Source: Rhodospirillales bacterium (lineage in GTDB: Bacteria > Pseudomonadota > Alphaproteobacteria > Reyranellales > Reyranellaceae). Taken from it: a stretch of DNA of 64,000 bases. Position numbers and translations under genes: made by a program. The notes beneath the pieces were generated by a model that did not search any database, was not told the DNA's origin, and saw only the letters and a list, made by a program, of their open reading frames with translations. The stretch spans positions 1,178,001 through 1,242,000 of the forward strand of contig CP064988.1 of NCBI GenBank assembly GCA_016699855.1, in the 5' to 3' direction. Of the stretch, positions 32,855 to 41,314 are shown piece by piece; position 1 is the first letter of the stretch; each line of letters begins with the position of its first letter.

Positions 32855-32874
32855 CGGCGCCCTAATCCCCGACC

Positions 32875-32900
32875 GGCCTGGCGGCCGGCGGCGCCAGGCC
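32875..32900. terminator. Hairpin between convergent dioxygenase and acr3 genes
   Basis: A 9-bp perfect stem (32875-32883 with 32892-32900) around an 8-nt loop lies 21 nt after the dioxygenase stop and is flanked by CCCCG and CGGGG that could extend it. No U tract follows, so intrinsic termination is uncertain. The remaining 185 bp to the acr3 stop hold no supported gene. Confidence 0.4.
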
Positions 32901-33085
32901 CGTAGCGGGGCCGGGCGGCCATCGACGCATGGCAGCCCGCCCTGCCGACCGCGCGCACCGCGGCGGCTTCGACGCCGGGGCCGCGACATTCCTCCTACGC
33001 CCGTCGCGGCGACCGGTGCATCGACGACGCGAGCGGCGCTTCGTGGTGGATCACGCCCATGGCCCCGGTCGCGGGCGTCTCCGGG

Positions 33086-34150
33086 CTATCCGCGCGCGCG
33101 GCCCGATTCGTCGCGCCGCCTGACCGCCGGACCCGCCTCGTACCAGCCGCGGGTGCGGTTCACGATCCACACGACCGACAGCATCACCGGGACCTCGATC
33201 AGTACGCCCACGACGGTCGCCAGCGCCGCCCCGGAGTTGAATCCGAACAGGCTGATCGCCGCAGCCACGGCGAGCTCGAAGAAATTGCTGGCGCCGATCA
33301 GCGCCGAGGGACCCGCGACGCAGTGCGCTTCTCCGGTGGCGCGGTTCAGCAGGTAGGCGAGCCCGGAATTGAAATAGACCTGGATCAGGATCGGCACCGC
33401 CAGCAGCGCGATCATCAGCGGCTGCGCGAGGATCTGCTCGCCCTGGAACCCGAACAGCAGCACGAGGGTCGCGAGCAGCGCCACGAGCGAGAGCGGCTGA
33501 AGTTTCCCGAGCAGTCGAAGCAACGCCGGCTCGCCGCCGCCCGCCATGATCGACCGGCGGACGATCTGGGCGAGGACGACGGGCACGACGATGTAGAGCG
33601 CGACCGACAGGAGCAGCGTCTCCCACGGCACGGTGATCGCCGAGAGGCCAAGGAGGAGCCCTACGATCGGCGCGAAGGCGACCACCATGATGAGGTCGTT
33701 GAGCGCGACCTGGCTCAACGTGAAATGCGGCTCGCCATCCGACAGACTGCTCCAGACGAACACCATGGCGGTGCACGGCGCGGCGGCGAGCAGGATAAGG
33801 CCGGCGATGTAGCTGTTGATCTGGTCGGCGGGGAGATACGCCTTGAACAACCAGCCGATGAACAGCCAGCCGAGCAGAGCCATGGAGAACGGCTTGACGC
33901 CCCAGTTGATGAACAGCGTCACCCCGATGCCGCGCCAGTGCGCCTTCACTTGCCCGAGCGCCGCGAAATCGATCTTGATGAGCATCGGGATGATCATCAG
34001 CCAGATCAGCGCCGCGACGGGCAGATTCACCTTGGCGACTTCGGCGGCGCCGACGGCCTGGAAAAACGCCGGAAAGAAGTGACCGAGCGTGACGCCGGCG
34101 ACGATGCAGAGCGCGACCCAGACGGTCAGGTAACGTTCGAATGTCGACAT
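33086..34150 (-). CDS. acr3: Arsenite efflux transporter, ACR3 family
   Basis: Inner-membrane carrier that extrudes As(III). 354 residues from ATG 34150 (GGAG 7 nt upstream); an earlier Met at 34264 is in the aquaporin relic. About ten membrane helices are visible, starting LTVWVALCIVAGVTLG. The conserved Cys of ACR3 lies in LLAAAPCTAMVFVWS, and the NWGVKPFSMALLGW and GLAYLLNR regions are typical. It is the last gene of the arsR-arsC-acr3 operon. Confidence 0.92.
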   Translation of the reverse strand: MSTFERYLTVWVALCIVAGVTLGHFFPAFFQAVGAAEVAKVNLPVAALIWLMIIPMLIKIDFAALGQVKAHWRGIGVTLFINWGVKPFSMALLGWLFIGWLFKAYLPADQINSYIAGLILLAAAPCTAMVFVWSSLSDGEPHFTLSQVALNDLIMVVAFAPIVGLLLGLSAITVPWETLLLSVALYIVVPVVLAQIVRRSIMAGGGEPALLRLLGKLQPLSLVALLATLVLLFGFQGEQILAQPLMIALLAVPILIQVYFNSGLAYLLNRATGEAHCVAGPSALIGASNFFELAVAAAISLFGFNSGAALATVVGVLIEVPVMLSVVWIVNRTRGWYEAGPAVRRRDESGRARG

Positions 34151-34154
34151 ACCG

Positions 34155-34340
34155 CTACTCCGGCTGCGCGGGGGGCAACCCGGCATCGATGGGTTCGGGG
34201 AACGATGCGGGGGAGGCGCCCCCCGGAGCGAGCGAATCGCAAATCCGCGGTCGGACGGTTTCACCGATCTCGGAGCCGACGACGGCGGCGACCAGGAACG
34301 CCTCGGCGGCGACGGGCTTCGCGAGGGTCCTCACGTCCAT
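34155..34340 (-). pseudogene. Relic of an aquaglyceroporin (AqpS-like) N-terminus
   Basis: A 61-codon frame starting 3 nt after arsC. Residues 6-27 (LAKPVAAEAFLVAAVVGSEI) resemble the first helix of the MIP channels found in ars operons (AEALGTAFLVATVVGSGI), with a short internal deletion. The rest of the channel and both NPA motifs are missing, and the frame stops 4 nt before acr3. In rhizobia arsR-aqpS-arsC is a known order, so loss of a channel here is plausible. The match is short. Confidence 0.4.
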
Positions 34341-34343
34341 GTC

Positions 34344-34781
34344 TCAGCGCACCCGGCGGCCGGACTCGTCGATCACCGCCTCGCCGTCCTCCTTGCGGAA
34401 CGCCTGACGCGGCGCCGCCGGCAGGAGGTCGAGCACGGCCTCCGATGGCCGGCACAGCCGCGCGCCGGCGGGCGAGACGACGATCGGCCGGTTGATCAGG
34501 ATGGGATGCGCCATCATGGCGTCGATCAGCGCGTCGTCGGTCAGCGACGCGTCGTCGAGCCCGAGCGCGGCGTAGGGTGTGCCCTTCTCCCGCAGCAGCG
34601 CGCGCGGTGTCATCTCCATCCGCGCCAGCAGTCCGACGAGCATCGCCCGGCTCGGCGGCGTCTTCAGGTACTCGACGACGTGCGGTTCGATGCCGGCGTG
34701 CCGGATCAGCGCCAGCGCGTTGCGCGACGTGCCGCAATCGGGGTTGTGGTAGATCACCACGTCGATGGACGCGTCCGTCAT
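34344..34781 (-). CDS. arsC: Arsenate reductase, glutaredoxin-dependent type
   Basis: Reduces arsenate to arsenite for export by Acr3. 145 residues from ATG 34781, overlapping the arsR stop as ATGA. The catalytic Cys16 is in YHNPDCGTSRNALALIR, and the conserved Arg-containing segment is HPILINRPIVVSPAGARLCRP. This is the ArsC of the Spx/ArsC fold using glutaredoxin and glutathione, not the phosphatase-like type. Confidence 0.94.
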   Translation of the reverse strand: MTDASIDVVIYHNPDCGTSRNALALIRHAGIEPHVVEYLKTPPSRAMLVGLLARMEMTPRALLREKGTPYAALGLDDASLTDDALIDAMMAHPILINRPIVVSPAGARLCRPSEAVLDLLPAAPRQAFRKEDGEAVIDESGRRVR

Positions 34782-35140
34782 CGCCGGGCTCCCGCTTTGC
34801 GCCGCGTCAGCGTCCCCTCCGCCGGGTCGCAAATCGGCGCCGCGCACGCGGCGGCGTCCCCGGCGCAGCAATTCTCGGTCAGAAATCCCATGAGCGCGTT
34901 CATCGCGTCGTAGTCGACGGCGTAGATCAGCGATCGCCCGTCGCGCCGCGCATGGACCAGACCGGCGTTCTTGAGCTGGCTGAGGTGGAACGAAAGCGTC
35001 GGCGCCGGGATGCCCAGATCATCCGCGATCCGGCCGGCCGGGACGCCGTCGGCGCCGGCGCGCACCAGATGCCGGAACACGTCGAGACGGTTCTCCTGCG
35101 CCAGACTCGACAACGCGACGACCGCATGTTTTGCTTCCAT
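34778..35140 (-). CDS. arsR: ArsR-family arsenic-responsive repressor
   Basis: 120 residues with a winged helix (IADDLGIPAPTLSFHLSQLK near residues 38-57). The classic CVC motif in the DNA-binding helix is absent. Instead the C-terminus has Cys91, Cys92, Cys99 and Cys104 (ENCCAGDAAAC), the C-terminal thiol arrangement of the other ArsR type. ATG 35140 lies inside the operator palindrome, as expected for autoregulation. It leads arsC and acr3. Confidence 0.93.
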   Translation of the reverse strand: MEAKHAVVALSSLAQENRLDVFRHLVRAGADGVPAGRIADDLGIPAPTLSFHLSQLKNAGLVHARRDGRSLIYAVDYDAMNALMGFLTENCCAGDAAACAAPICDPAEGTLTRRKAGARR

Positions 35141-35158
35141 AGTTGTGAAACTATGGAA
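35135..35158 (-). promoter_or_regulatory. ArsR operator palindrome
   Basis: Perfect 10-bp inverted repeat (35135-35144 and 35149-35158; arms TTCCATAGTT/AACTATGGAA) around 4 nt. It covers the arsR start codon and the predicted -10, so bound ArsR would block initiation and arsenite would release it. Confidence 0.85.
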
Positions 35159-35175
35159 ATATGCGCTCGTGTCAA
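35148..35175 (-). promoter_or_regulatory. arsR promoter
   Basis: Minus-strand TTGACA (35170-35175), a full -35 consensus, is followed after 16 nt by TAGTTT (35148-35153), a modest -10 inside the ArsR palindrome. It lies between the 3' end of rnpB and arsR. Confidence 0.65.
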
Positions 35176-35205
35176 GCCGAGGCCGGACCGCGCGATGGAG
35201 AAGAT

Positions 35206-35586
<381 letters not shown>

Positions 35587-35634
35587 GCCGCGACTGGTAC
35601 GCGCGCGCGCGCGGTCGGTCAACAGCAGCGCGGC

Positions 35635-36387
35635 TCAACCGCCCGCGAGCGTCAGCAGAGCGCGCGCCAGAGCCAAGGTTTCGGAATCGGCGCCGCCGCC
35701 GAGGCGATGCGGCTGGTATCGACGCTGGAACGCGGCGACGATGTCCTCGCGCCTCACCTCGACGACATCGGTGACGCCGTCGTCCGCCGGCCCCTCGGGC
35801 ACGAGGACGAAGCGCCCGTCGCGCCGGCCGTAGCGGTGCGGCGGCGGATAGCCGATGCGGCGCAGCAGCGCATCGAGCGCACCGGCGTCGCTGCCGGCGG
35901 GGAGCTCCTCGACCGCCGGCGGCCACAGACCGACTCCGGCCGCCGCCAGCTCACGCCAGAAGAACAGCGCGCCGGGGTCGTCCTTGCGCCTCGGCGCGAT
36001 GTCGGAATGGCCGACGACGTCGCGCGGCGCGATCGGGTGGCGCGCGACGATCCCGCGGCAGAGCTCGATCACCGCCGCCCGTTGCGCCTCGGGGTATGGA
36101 TGGACGTTGCCGTCGAGGTTGACGATCTCGATCCCGATCGACGTGGCGTTGAGGCCGCGACGGTCGCGCCACCACGAGAGTCCCGCGTGCCAGGCGATCC
36201 GCGAGTCTTCGACCAAACGGTGGACCGTACCGTCGACATCGACGACGTAGTGCGCGCTGACGGCGCCGAAGCGTAGCAGCTCCAGCGACACGTCGAGCGG
36301 CTGCGCGGTGTGGTGCAGCACCAGCGTGTCGACGGCGCCGGCACGCGGCGCCGAATTCCGGGAGGGCGCGTCGATCAGGCGGAGCAT
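35635..36387 (-). CDS. N-acetylmuramoyl-L-alanine amidase, AmpD/Amidase_2 family
   Basis: Zinc amidase cleaving between MurNAc and L-Ala. 250 residues from ATG 36387. Zinc ligands are His in VLHHTAQ (25/26), His127 and Asp137 in VVGHSDIAPRRKDDPG; the catalytic Glu is in SIGIEIVN. The C-terminal 70 residues (EDIVAAFQRRYQPH and on) resemble a peptidoglycan-binding repeat, as in AmiD-like enzymes. No signal peptide is seen, so a role in recycling with NagZ is plausible. The frame is open upstream into the acyltransferase, but that fusion is an artefact of a frame break. Confidence 0.9.
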   Translation of the reverse strand: MLRLIDAPSRNSAPRAGAVDTLVLHHTAQPLDVSLELLRFGAVSAHYVVDVDGTVHRLVEDSRIAWHAGLSWWRDRRGLNATSIGIEIVNLDGNVHPYPEAQRAAVIELCRGIVARHPIAPRDVVGHSDIAPRRKDDPGALFFWRELAAAGVGLWPPAVEELPAGSDAGALDALLRRIGYPPPHRYGRRDGRFVLVPEGPADDGVTDVVEVRREDIVAAFQRRYQPHRLGGGADSETLALARALLTLAGG

Positions 36388-37521
36388 GCGCGCAGCCCTG
36401 GCGCGCCGCGCCGCGCTCGGGCCAGCGCGCGCGCAGCCACCGACGCGCCGGCGCCTCGACCGCGGCGTGCAGCGCGGACGCGGCGAGGATCGAGAGCGCG
36501 ACCATCGCGGCGAAGAACGGCCACCCGAGCTCGCCGCGGCGGCGGCGCCGGAGCGGTGCCAGAACGACCACAGCGCCTCGAAGACCAGCCAGTGGACGAC
36601 GTAGAGCGCGTAGGAGGCACGGCCGAGCGCGACCATCGGCGCCGCGGACAATGCCCCCGGTATCGCGCCCCCTCCGCGCGCGGCGGCGACCACCAGCGCG
36701 CCGGCGCCGGCGACGAGCAGGTGATCGGCCCAGATCTGGCGCGGCAAGCCGGCGACGATCAGCCCGATCGCGGCCGCCGCGACCCAGGCGCGCCCGGCCG
36801 GCGACACGCCGCCGGGCGCCGGCGGACGCGCGGGCGTCGTCGACACGGGCGCCAACGTCCACGCGCGGCACAGCGCGGCGCCGGCTGTGAACTCGGCGGC
36901 GATGCGCGCGGCACCGTGCGCGGCGCCGGTGTGCAGCGTGGTCAATCCCGCGACGTGCGTGTAGGCGGCGTGCGCGAGCAGCGCCGCGGCGGCGAGCGCG
37001 AACGCGACCACGGCGCCGCGCGTCCATCCGACCAGCGCGAGGACCAGCGGGAACAGCAGATAGGCCGCCCATTCGTAGCTCAGGCTCCAGCCCGGCGGGT
37101 TGATCGCCTCGGCGGGGGTCCAGCCCCAGCTCTGCATCAGCGCGGCGTAGGTCGCCCACACCGCCGGATCGAACACCGGCGCCGAACCCGGCGCGCGCCA
37201 GCCCAGCGCCGTCGAGACCACCGGCTTCAACGCGAACAGCGCCAGCACGAAGAGCCACGCCGGCCACAGCCGCGCGACCCGGCGCCACACGAATGACGGC
37301 CACGCCGCCAGTCCATCGCGCGCGAACCGCGCGGCGTAGACGTGCGTGAGCGTGAAGCCGGAGAGGACGAAGAACAGGTCGACGCCGAGATAACCGCGGT
37401 CGACGACGGGCGGCATCGCGTCGAGGAACGCCGTGGCGTGGAACGCCACCACCCACAACGCGGCGACGGCGCGCAATCCGGTCAGCGCGGGAAGATCGTC
37501 CGGCGCGTCGCGCGCATTCAC
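36375..37521 (-). pseudogene. Acyltransferase 3 (OafA/YrhL-like), frame broken near 36535
   Basis: Multi-pass membrane acyltransferase that typically O-acetylates surface glycans. GTG 37521 overlaps the DjlA-like stop as GTGA. The N-terminus (LPALTGLRAVAALWVVAFHA, then LGVDLFFVLSGFTLTHVYA) carries the catalytic His and Arg region of the family, followed by about nine membrane helices to VVHWLVFEALWSFWH. There the frame breaks in a GCC/GCG run near 36535, and the last helix (WPFFAAMVALSILAASALHA) and EAPARRWLRARW continue one frame over. A second break is needed to reach the stop at 36375, which overlaps the amidase start by 13 nt. Either consensus errors or a damaged gene. Confidence 0.75.
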
Positions 37522-38360
37522 GCCGGGGCGTCCGCCGCCGCGCGCGCCGCGGCGCGTTCCGCGCGCACCCGGTCGTGCGCGGCGTTGATGGCGGCGAGGC
37601 GGCGGTTGGCGAGCGCCACCGCCTCGGAGGGCATGCCCAGCGCCACCATGCGGTCGGGATGGTGCAGGCGCGCGAGGCGGCGGTGCGCGGACTTCACCTC
37701 GTCGTCAGTGGCGCCGGGATCGACCTCCAGCAACGCGTAGGGGTCGTCCCCCAGGCGGGCGCCGGCGACCGACGCCACGCGCCGGAACCGCGCCTCGTCG
37801 AGCCCGAAGATCGCGGCCACGGCGCGCAGATAGGCCAGCCGGGCGTCGTCGAGCGCCTCTCCACCATCGGCGAGCGCGATCAGGAACAGGCCGGTCAACA
37901 CGTCCTCGAGCACGGCGGGATGGTCGGGGAACAACCCCGCCAGCTGGCGCGCGTAGGGCTCGAAGCCTCGGGCGTCGCGCTTGGCGAGGTCGAAGAAGCG
38001 GCCGACGTTGTCGACCTCCTCCGGCGGCACCTCGAAGAACGAGCGGAACGCCGCGACCTCGCGCCGCGACACGACGCCGTCGACCTTGGCCAGCTTGGCG
38101 CCGAGCGCGATGACGCCGATGGTGAAGGCGATCTGCCGCGTCGCCGCCGGCCGCTCGTGCTCCGGCAGCTCGCGCGCGGCGGCGTCGAGCCACCACGGCC
38201 GCCGCGTCGTTCCGCCGGCCGCGCCCGCGACCTCGTCGACCGCGCCGGACTCGGCCAGCGCGTCGTAGGCGTGGCCGGCGGCGGCGCCCAGCAGCGCGCC
38301 GATCGGACCGCCGATCATCAGTCCGGCGGCGCCGCCGAGGATCTTGCCCCAGACGCTCAT
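37518..38360 (-). CDS. TerB/DnaJ-domain protein (DjlA-like co-chaperone)
   Basis: 280 residues. The first 30 residues form a Gly/Ala-rich hydrophobic segment (LGGAAGLMIGGPIGALLGAA), like the membrane anchor of DjlA. Residues 70-200 are a TerB-like helical domain (FTIGVIALGAKLAKVDGVV), and a C-terminal J domain starts DPYALLEVDPGATDDEVKSA with the HPD motif in RLHHPDRM. DjlA-type proteins stimulate DnaK at the membrane. It starts 7 nt after the DUF6492-like gene and overlaps the acyltransferase by 4 nt. Confidence 0.88.
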   Translation of the reverse strand: MSVWGKILGGAAGLMIGGPIGALLGAAAGHAYDALAESGAVDEVAGAAGGTTRRPWWLDAAARELPEHERPAATRQIAFTIGVIALGAKLAKVDGVVSRREVAAFRSFFEVPPEEVDNVGRFFDLAKRDARGFEPYARQLAGLFPDHPAVLEDVLTGLFLIALADGGEALDDARLAYLRAVAAIFGLDEARFRRVASVAGARLGDDPYALLEVDPGATDDEVKSAHRRLARLHHPDRMVALGMPSEAVALANRRLAAINAAHDRVRAERAAARAAADAPA

Positions 38361-38367
38361 CGCCGCC

Positions 38368-39252
38368 TCAGATCGCCGCGCGGTCGAGCAGCGGCTCGAC
38401 CACGGCCTCGAGCGAATCCGTGGTCACCAAGTAGCTGCTGCACACCACGAAATAGCCGGCCCGGCCGTCGAAGAATGCCGCCTCCAGGCGGTCGGCATCG
38501 AGATCCGTGGTGTCGAACAGGCTGCGCCGATCCGTCAGACCGCCGCCGCTCGCCGCGGAGCGCACGACGTGGCAGCGCGCGATCAAGTCCTCGTGGCGGC
38601 CGACCGCCTCGTACAATCCCTGCTCCGACCATCCCGGCGGCTTGGTGCGCGCGGCCAGCGCGATCCACCACGGCACGCGGTAGAGCGATTCGACGCGCGC
38701 CCACATCGCCTCGAGGATGTCGCGGCAGTACAGCACCGGGGTCACCCCCATCGAATTGCGCGCGGATGGACGCGGATAGCAGAGCAGCGCGGCCGAATCG
38801 TGGATCCATCCGCGGATCATGTCGGACAACACCGGCGCGCGCGCCATCTTGCCGCGTCCGCGCACGATCAGGTCCGATGGCGACCAGCGGCGCAGGCACA
38901 GCAGATCGGCGTCCAGCGTCATCCACCAGCGCGCGTCCGACAGCCGCGGCGCCCCGAGCTTGACGAGCTGCTGGCGGTGCCAGCCGCCGCAATCCAGCGT
39001 GCCGAGGCCGGGGATCACCGCGCCCTCGTCGACCACGGCGATGTCGAGCGTGTCGCCGCCGTAGCGCGCCAACGCCTCGCGCGTCATCTCGACGTCGCCG
39101 CCGGGCGTCGCGATCCAGATGCGCAGCGGCGCCGGCCCGTCGAACCGCGCCCGCAGCGAGCGCAGCAGCATGGCGGCGCGCCGCAGGTCGTCGGACTCCT
39201 TCGACCCGCGCGTCGTCAGCGGCATGATCGCCTCGAGGTCGTTCCCCGCCAT
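38368..39252 (-). CDS. DUF6492-like putative glycosyltransferase
   Basis: 294 residues from ATG 39252 (AAGGA upstream); an upstream Met at 39354 lies in an intergenic repeat. The segment WWMTLDADLLCLRR has the Asp-x-Asp-type motif used for metal and sugar-nucleotide binding in GT-A enzymes, and LVKLGAPRL and MGVTPVLYCRDIL fit the DUF6492 family. No signal peptide or membrane helix. The target is unknown. Confidence 0.6.
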   Translation of the reverse strand: MAGNDLEAIMPLTTRGSKESDDLRRAAMLLRSLRARFDGPAPLRIWIATPGGDVEMTREALARYGGDTLDIAVVDEGAVIPGLGTLDCGGWHRQQLVKLGAPRLSDARWWMTLDADLLCLRRWSPSDLIVRGRGKMARAPVLSDMIRGWIHDSAALLCYPRPSARNSMGVTPVLYCRDILEAMWARVESLYRVPWWIALAARTKPPGWSEQGLYEAVGRHEDLIARCHVVRSAASGGGLTDRRSLFDTTDLDADRLEAAFFDGRAGYFVVCSSYLVTTDSLEAVVEPLLDRAAI

Positions 39253-39261
39253 CGTCCTTTC

Positions 39262-39312
39262 CGCCGGTGGATCCCCTCGCCCCGCCACGCGGCGCAGAGA
39301 AGGGGAGGAAGC
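39262..39312. repeat. Short G+C-rich intergenic repeat
   Basis: Contains the 12-mer CCCCTCGCCCCG (39273-39284) followed by GAGAAGGGGAGGAAG. The same 12-mer and a related partner strand occur at 52503-52514 and downstream. The arms could pair. It resembles dispersed intergenic elements of high-G+C alphaproteobacteria. The adjoining 60 bp to the hydrolase stop hold no gene. Confidence 0.5.
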
Positions 39313-39372
39313 CTTTGCTGCGCGATATCGGATGCCGTGGTCCGGCGCAAGCACGCCAGACGCCGCGGCCTG

Positions 39373-40239
39373 TTACGGCGCGGCCTTCAGATGGCGTCCG
39401 AGGAACGCGAGGATCCGCCGCTCGTACTCGGCGCCGGCGATGTCGTGTAGATCCCAGTGGTGCGCGCCCGGCACGATCCACATCTCCTTCGGCGATCGCG
39501 CGGCGTCGAACAGCGCCCGCGTCTCGGCCGGCGGCGTGTAGGGATCGCGTTCGCCGCCCAGCACGAACACCGGCGCCGCCGCGGCGCCGATGCGTTCGAC
39601 CGGCCGCAGCGCGCGGTGGGACACCCCGAAGCGCAGCGGCATCTGCGCGTAGAGCAGCCACGGCAGGGTCGCGCCGACGGCGGCGCCCATGCCGGCCGCC
39701 ACGCGGTTGCGCGCGGAGTCCTCCAATGTCGCGTAGACGGCCTCGACCACCAGCGCGTCGAGCGGCGCCGGCGCGTCGCCGAGCAGCAGCGCGGCGCCGC
39801 CCAGCGAGAAGCCGATGGCGGCGACCCGCTGGCCGGGGAAGCGCCGGCGCGCCTCGGCGATCACGGCGCGGGCGTCAAGGCTCTCGCGGCCGCCGAAGGT
39901 CGTGAACGCGCCGTCGCTGCGCCCGTGCGCGCGCATGTCGACGAGGATCGACGAATAGCCGGCGCGGTGAAGGAAGCGGGCGCGGGACAGCATCGATTCG
40001 CGCGTCCCGGCAGAGCCGTGCAGCAGCACCACGACGCCGCAGGCGCAGGGGTTGGCGACGGCCCAGCCGCGGATCACGATCCCCGGCTCGCCGTCGACCG
40101 CGATCTCCACCACTGGCAGATCGGTCGGCGGCGCGCCGACCGGCCAGCGCGGCACCGACACCGCCCCGCCCGCCGCCACCCATGCCGCGACCAGGACGCC
40201 TATCGCCGACAATCCGAGCGCGATCCGGCTGAGCCGCAT
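39373..40239 (-). CDS. Alpha/beta hydrolase with N-terminal membrane anchor
   Basis: 288 residues. An N-terminal hydrophobic segment (IALGLSAIGVLVAAWVAAGG) suggests an anchor or signal. The fold is clear: oxyanion strand VVVLLHGSAGTRESM, nucleophile elbow GFSLGG, acid in GGERDPYTPP and His in PGAHHWDLH. It resembles the YtaP/BEM46-like hydrolases. The substrate is unknown. Its start codon is 8 nt from a 13-bp inverted repeat, a possible operator. Confidence 0.85.
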   Translation of the reverse strand: MRLSRIALGLSAIGVLVAAWVAAGGAVSVPRWPVGAPPTDLPVVEIAVDGEPGIVIRGWAVANPCACGVVVLLHGSAGTRESMLSRARFLHRAGYSSILVDMRAHGRSDGAFTTFGGRESLDARAVIAEARRRFPGQRVAAIGFSLGGAALLLGDAPAPLDALVVEAVYATLEDSARNRVAAGMGAAVGATLPWLLYAQMPLRFGVSHRALRPVERIGAAAAPVFVLGGERDPYTPPAETRALFDAARSPKEMWIVPGAHHWDLHDIAGAEYERRILAFLGRHLKAAP

Positions 40240-40246
40240 ATCTTTG

Positions 40247-40278
40247 ATCCAGTAATGAGCAAATACTCAATACTGGAT
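40247..40278. promoter_or_regulatory. Inverted repeat upstream of the hydrolase, possible operator
   Basis: Two 13-nt arms (40247-40259 and 40266-40278) match at 12 of 13 positions around a 6-nt spacer; the inner core is TGAG-N6-CTCA. It is A+T-rich for this genome and lies 8-39 nt upstream of the hydrolase start and 21 nt past the TauE stop. No T tract follows, so an operator is likelier than a terminator. Confidence 0.5.
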
Positions 40279-40299
40279 TCGGCCCGCGGCGGCAAGCGC

Positions 40300-41031
40300 T
40301 CACAGCAGCGGCGCGGCCACGGCGACGGCCGCCAGCACGGCCAGCGCGAGACGGCGGAAAAACGTTTCGCTGGCCAACGGGAACAGCTTCTCGCCGATCA
40401 GGCCACCGGCGATGTACGGCGCCGCGAGCAGAGCGGCGAGCGCGACGGTCCGGCCGGTCAGCAGACCCCCGAGCGCCAATCCGGCGAGCGCCACCAGATC
40501 GACGGCGCTGAAGTAGACGATGAAGCTGGCGCGGATGGCCGCCGCGGCCTCGGCGCCGGCGAGGAAGAAGAACACCACCGGCGGCCCGGCCATGCCGCAC
40601 AGCCCGTTGAGGAAGCCGCTGGCGGCGCCGGCGCCGAGCGTCGCGGCGATCCCCGGGCGGCCGGCGAAGCGCCAGCCCAACGCCAGAATCGCGACCGCCA
40701 GCAGCACCACGGCCGAGATCGCCCAGCGCAGCGCGGCGGCGTCGAGCGCGAGCAGCGCCCAGACACCGAGCGGCACCGCCAGGGTCGCGGCGGCCAGCAG
40801 GATGGCGATGCGCCGCCAATCGACCAGTCCGGCCACGCCGCGCAGCAGCGGCAGGGCGATGGCGAACTCCAGCAGCAGGCACACCGGCACGCCGACCGCC
40901 GGGCCGTACAGCGCCGCGAAGGCCGGCGTCATGATCATCGCCGCGCCGAAGCCGGCGAAGCCCCGTACGACGCCGGCGGCGAGCGCCACCAGCGCCGCGA
41001 GCGCGAGGGACGGGGTCAGCAGATCGGCCAT
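40300..41031 (-). CDS. TauE/SafE-family sulfite/organosulfonate exporter
   Basis: 243 residues from ATG 41031; the earlier Met at 41130 lies in non-coding sequence next to a palindrome. Seven or eight membrane helices are visible, with the two family repeats marked by AAGVVRGFAGFGAAMIMTPA and GAASGFLNGLCGMAGPPVVF. The family includes exporters of sulfite, sulfonates and other anions; the substrate here is not shown. Confidence 0.85.
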   Translation of the reverse strand: MADLLTPSLALAALVALAAGVVRGFAGFGAAMIMTPAFAALYGPAVGVPVCLLLEFAIALPLLRGVAGLVDWRRIAILLAAATLAVPLGVWALLALDAAALRWAISAVVLLAVAILALGWRFAGRPGIAATLGAGAASGFLNGLCGMAGPPVVFFFLAGAEAAAAIRASFIVYFSAVDLVALAGLALGGLLTGRTVALAALLAAPYIAGGLIGEKLFPLASETFFRRLALAVLAAVAVAAPLL

Positions 41032-41138
41032 GGCGCGCGACCATACGCGGCGGCCGGTGACGACGCACGCCGCTCGTGGATCGGCGGCCGCTGAAAGCGC
41101 GCGACGGCGCGCAAAGGCAGAACTACCCATTGGGCGCG

Positions 41139-41178
41139 GCGCCGCTATCGGATGCGGCGCCGCGTCCGATAGCGGCGC
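41139..41178. repeat. 40-bp near-perfect palindrome
   Basis: 14-bp perfect arms (41139-41152 and 41165-41178) flank a 12-nt centre that is itself palindromic over 41154-41163. The whole 40 bp therefore self-pairs with one mismatched pair (41153/41164). It lies between the divergent TauE and DHFR-like genes. The rest of this 283-bp gap (41032-41314) has no supported gene. Confidence 0.75.
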
Positions 41179-41314
41179 AACGCCCCCACGCTACGGCCGA
41201 AGGCGAGGCAACTTCCTGCGAAGCTTCGCGTTGAGATCGTCGGGCAGCACGTGGCGCATCGCCCGATCCGCGCGCGCGACGCGCTCGCGCCACCCCGACA
41301 ACGCCGGAGGCCCC

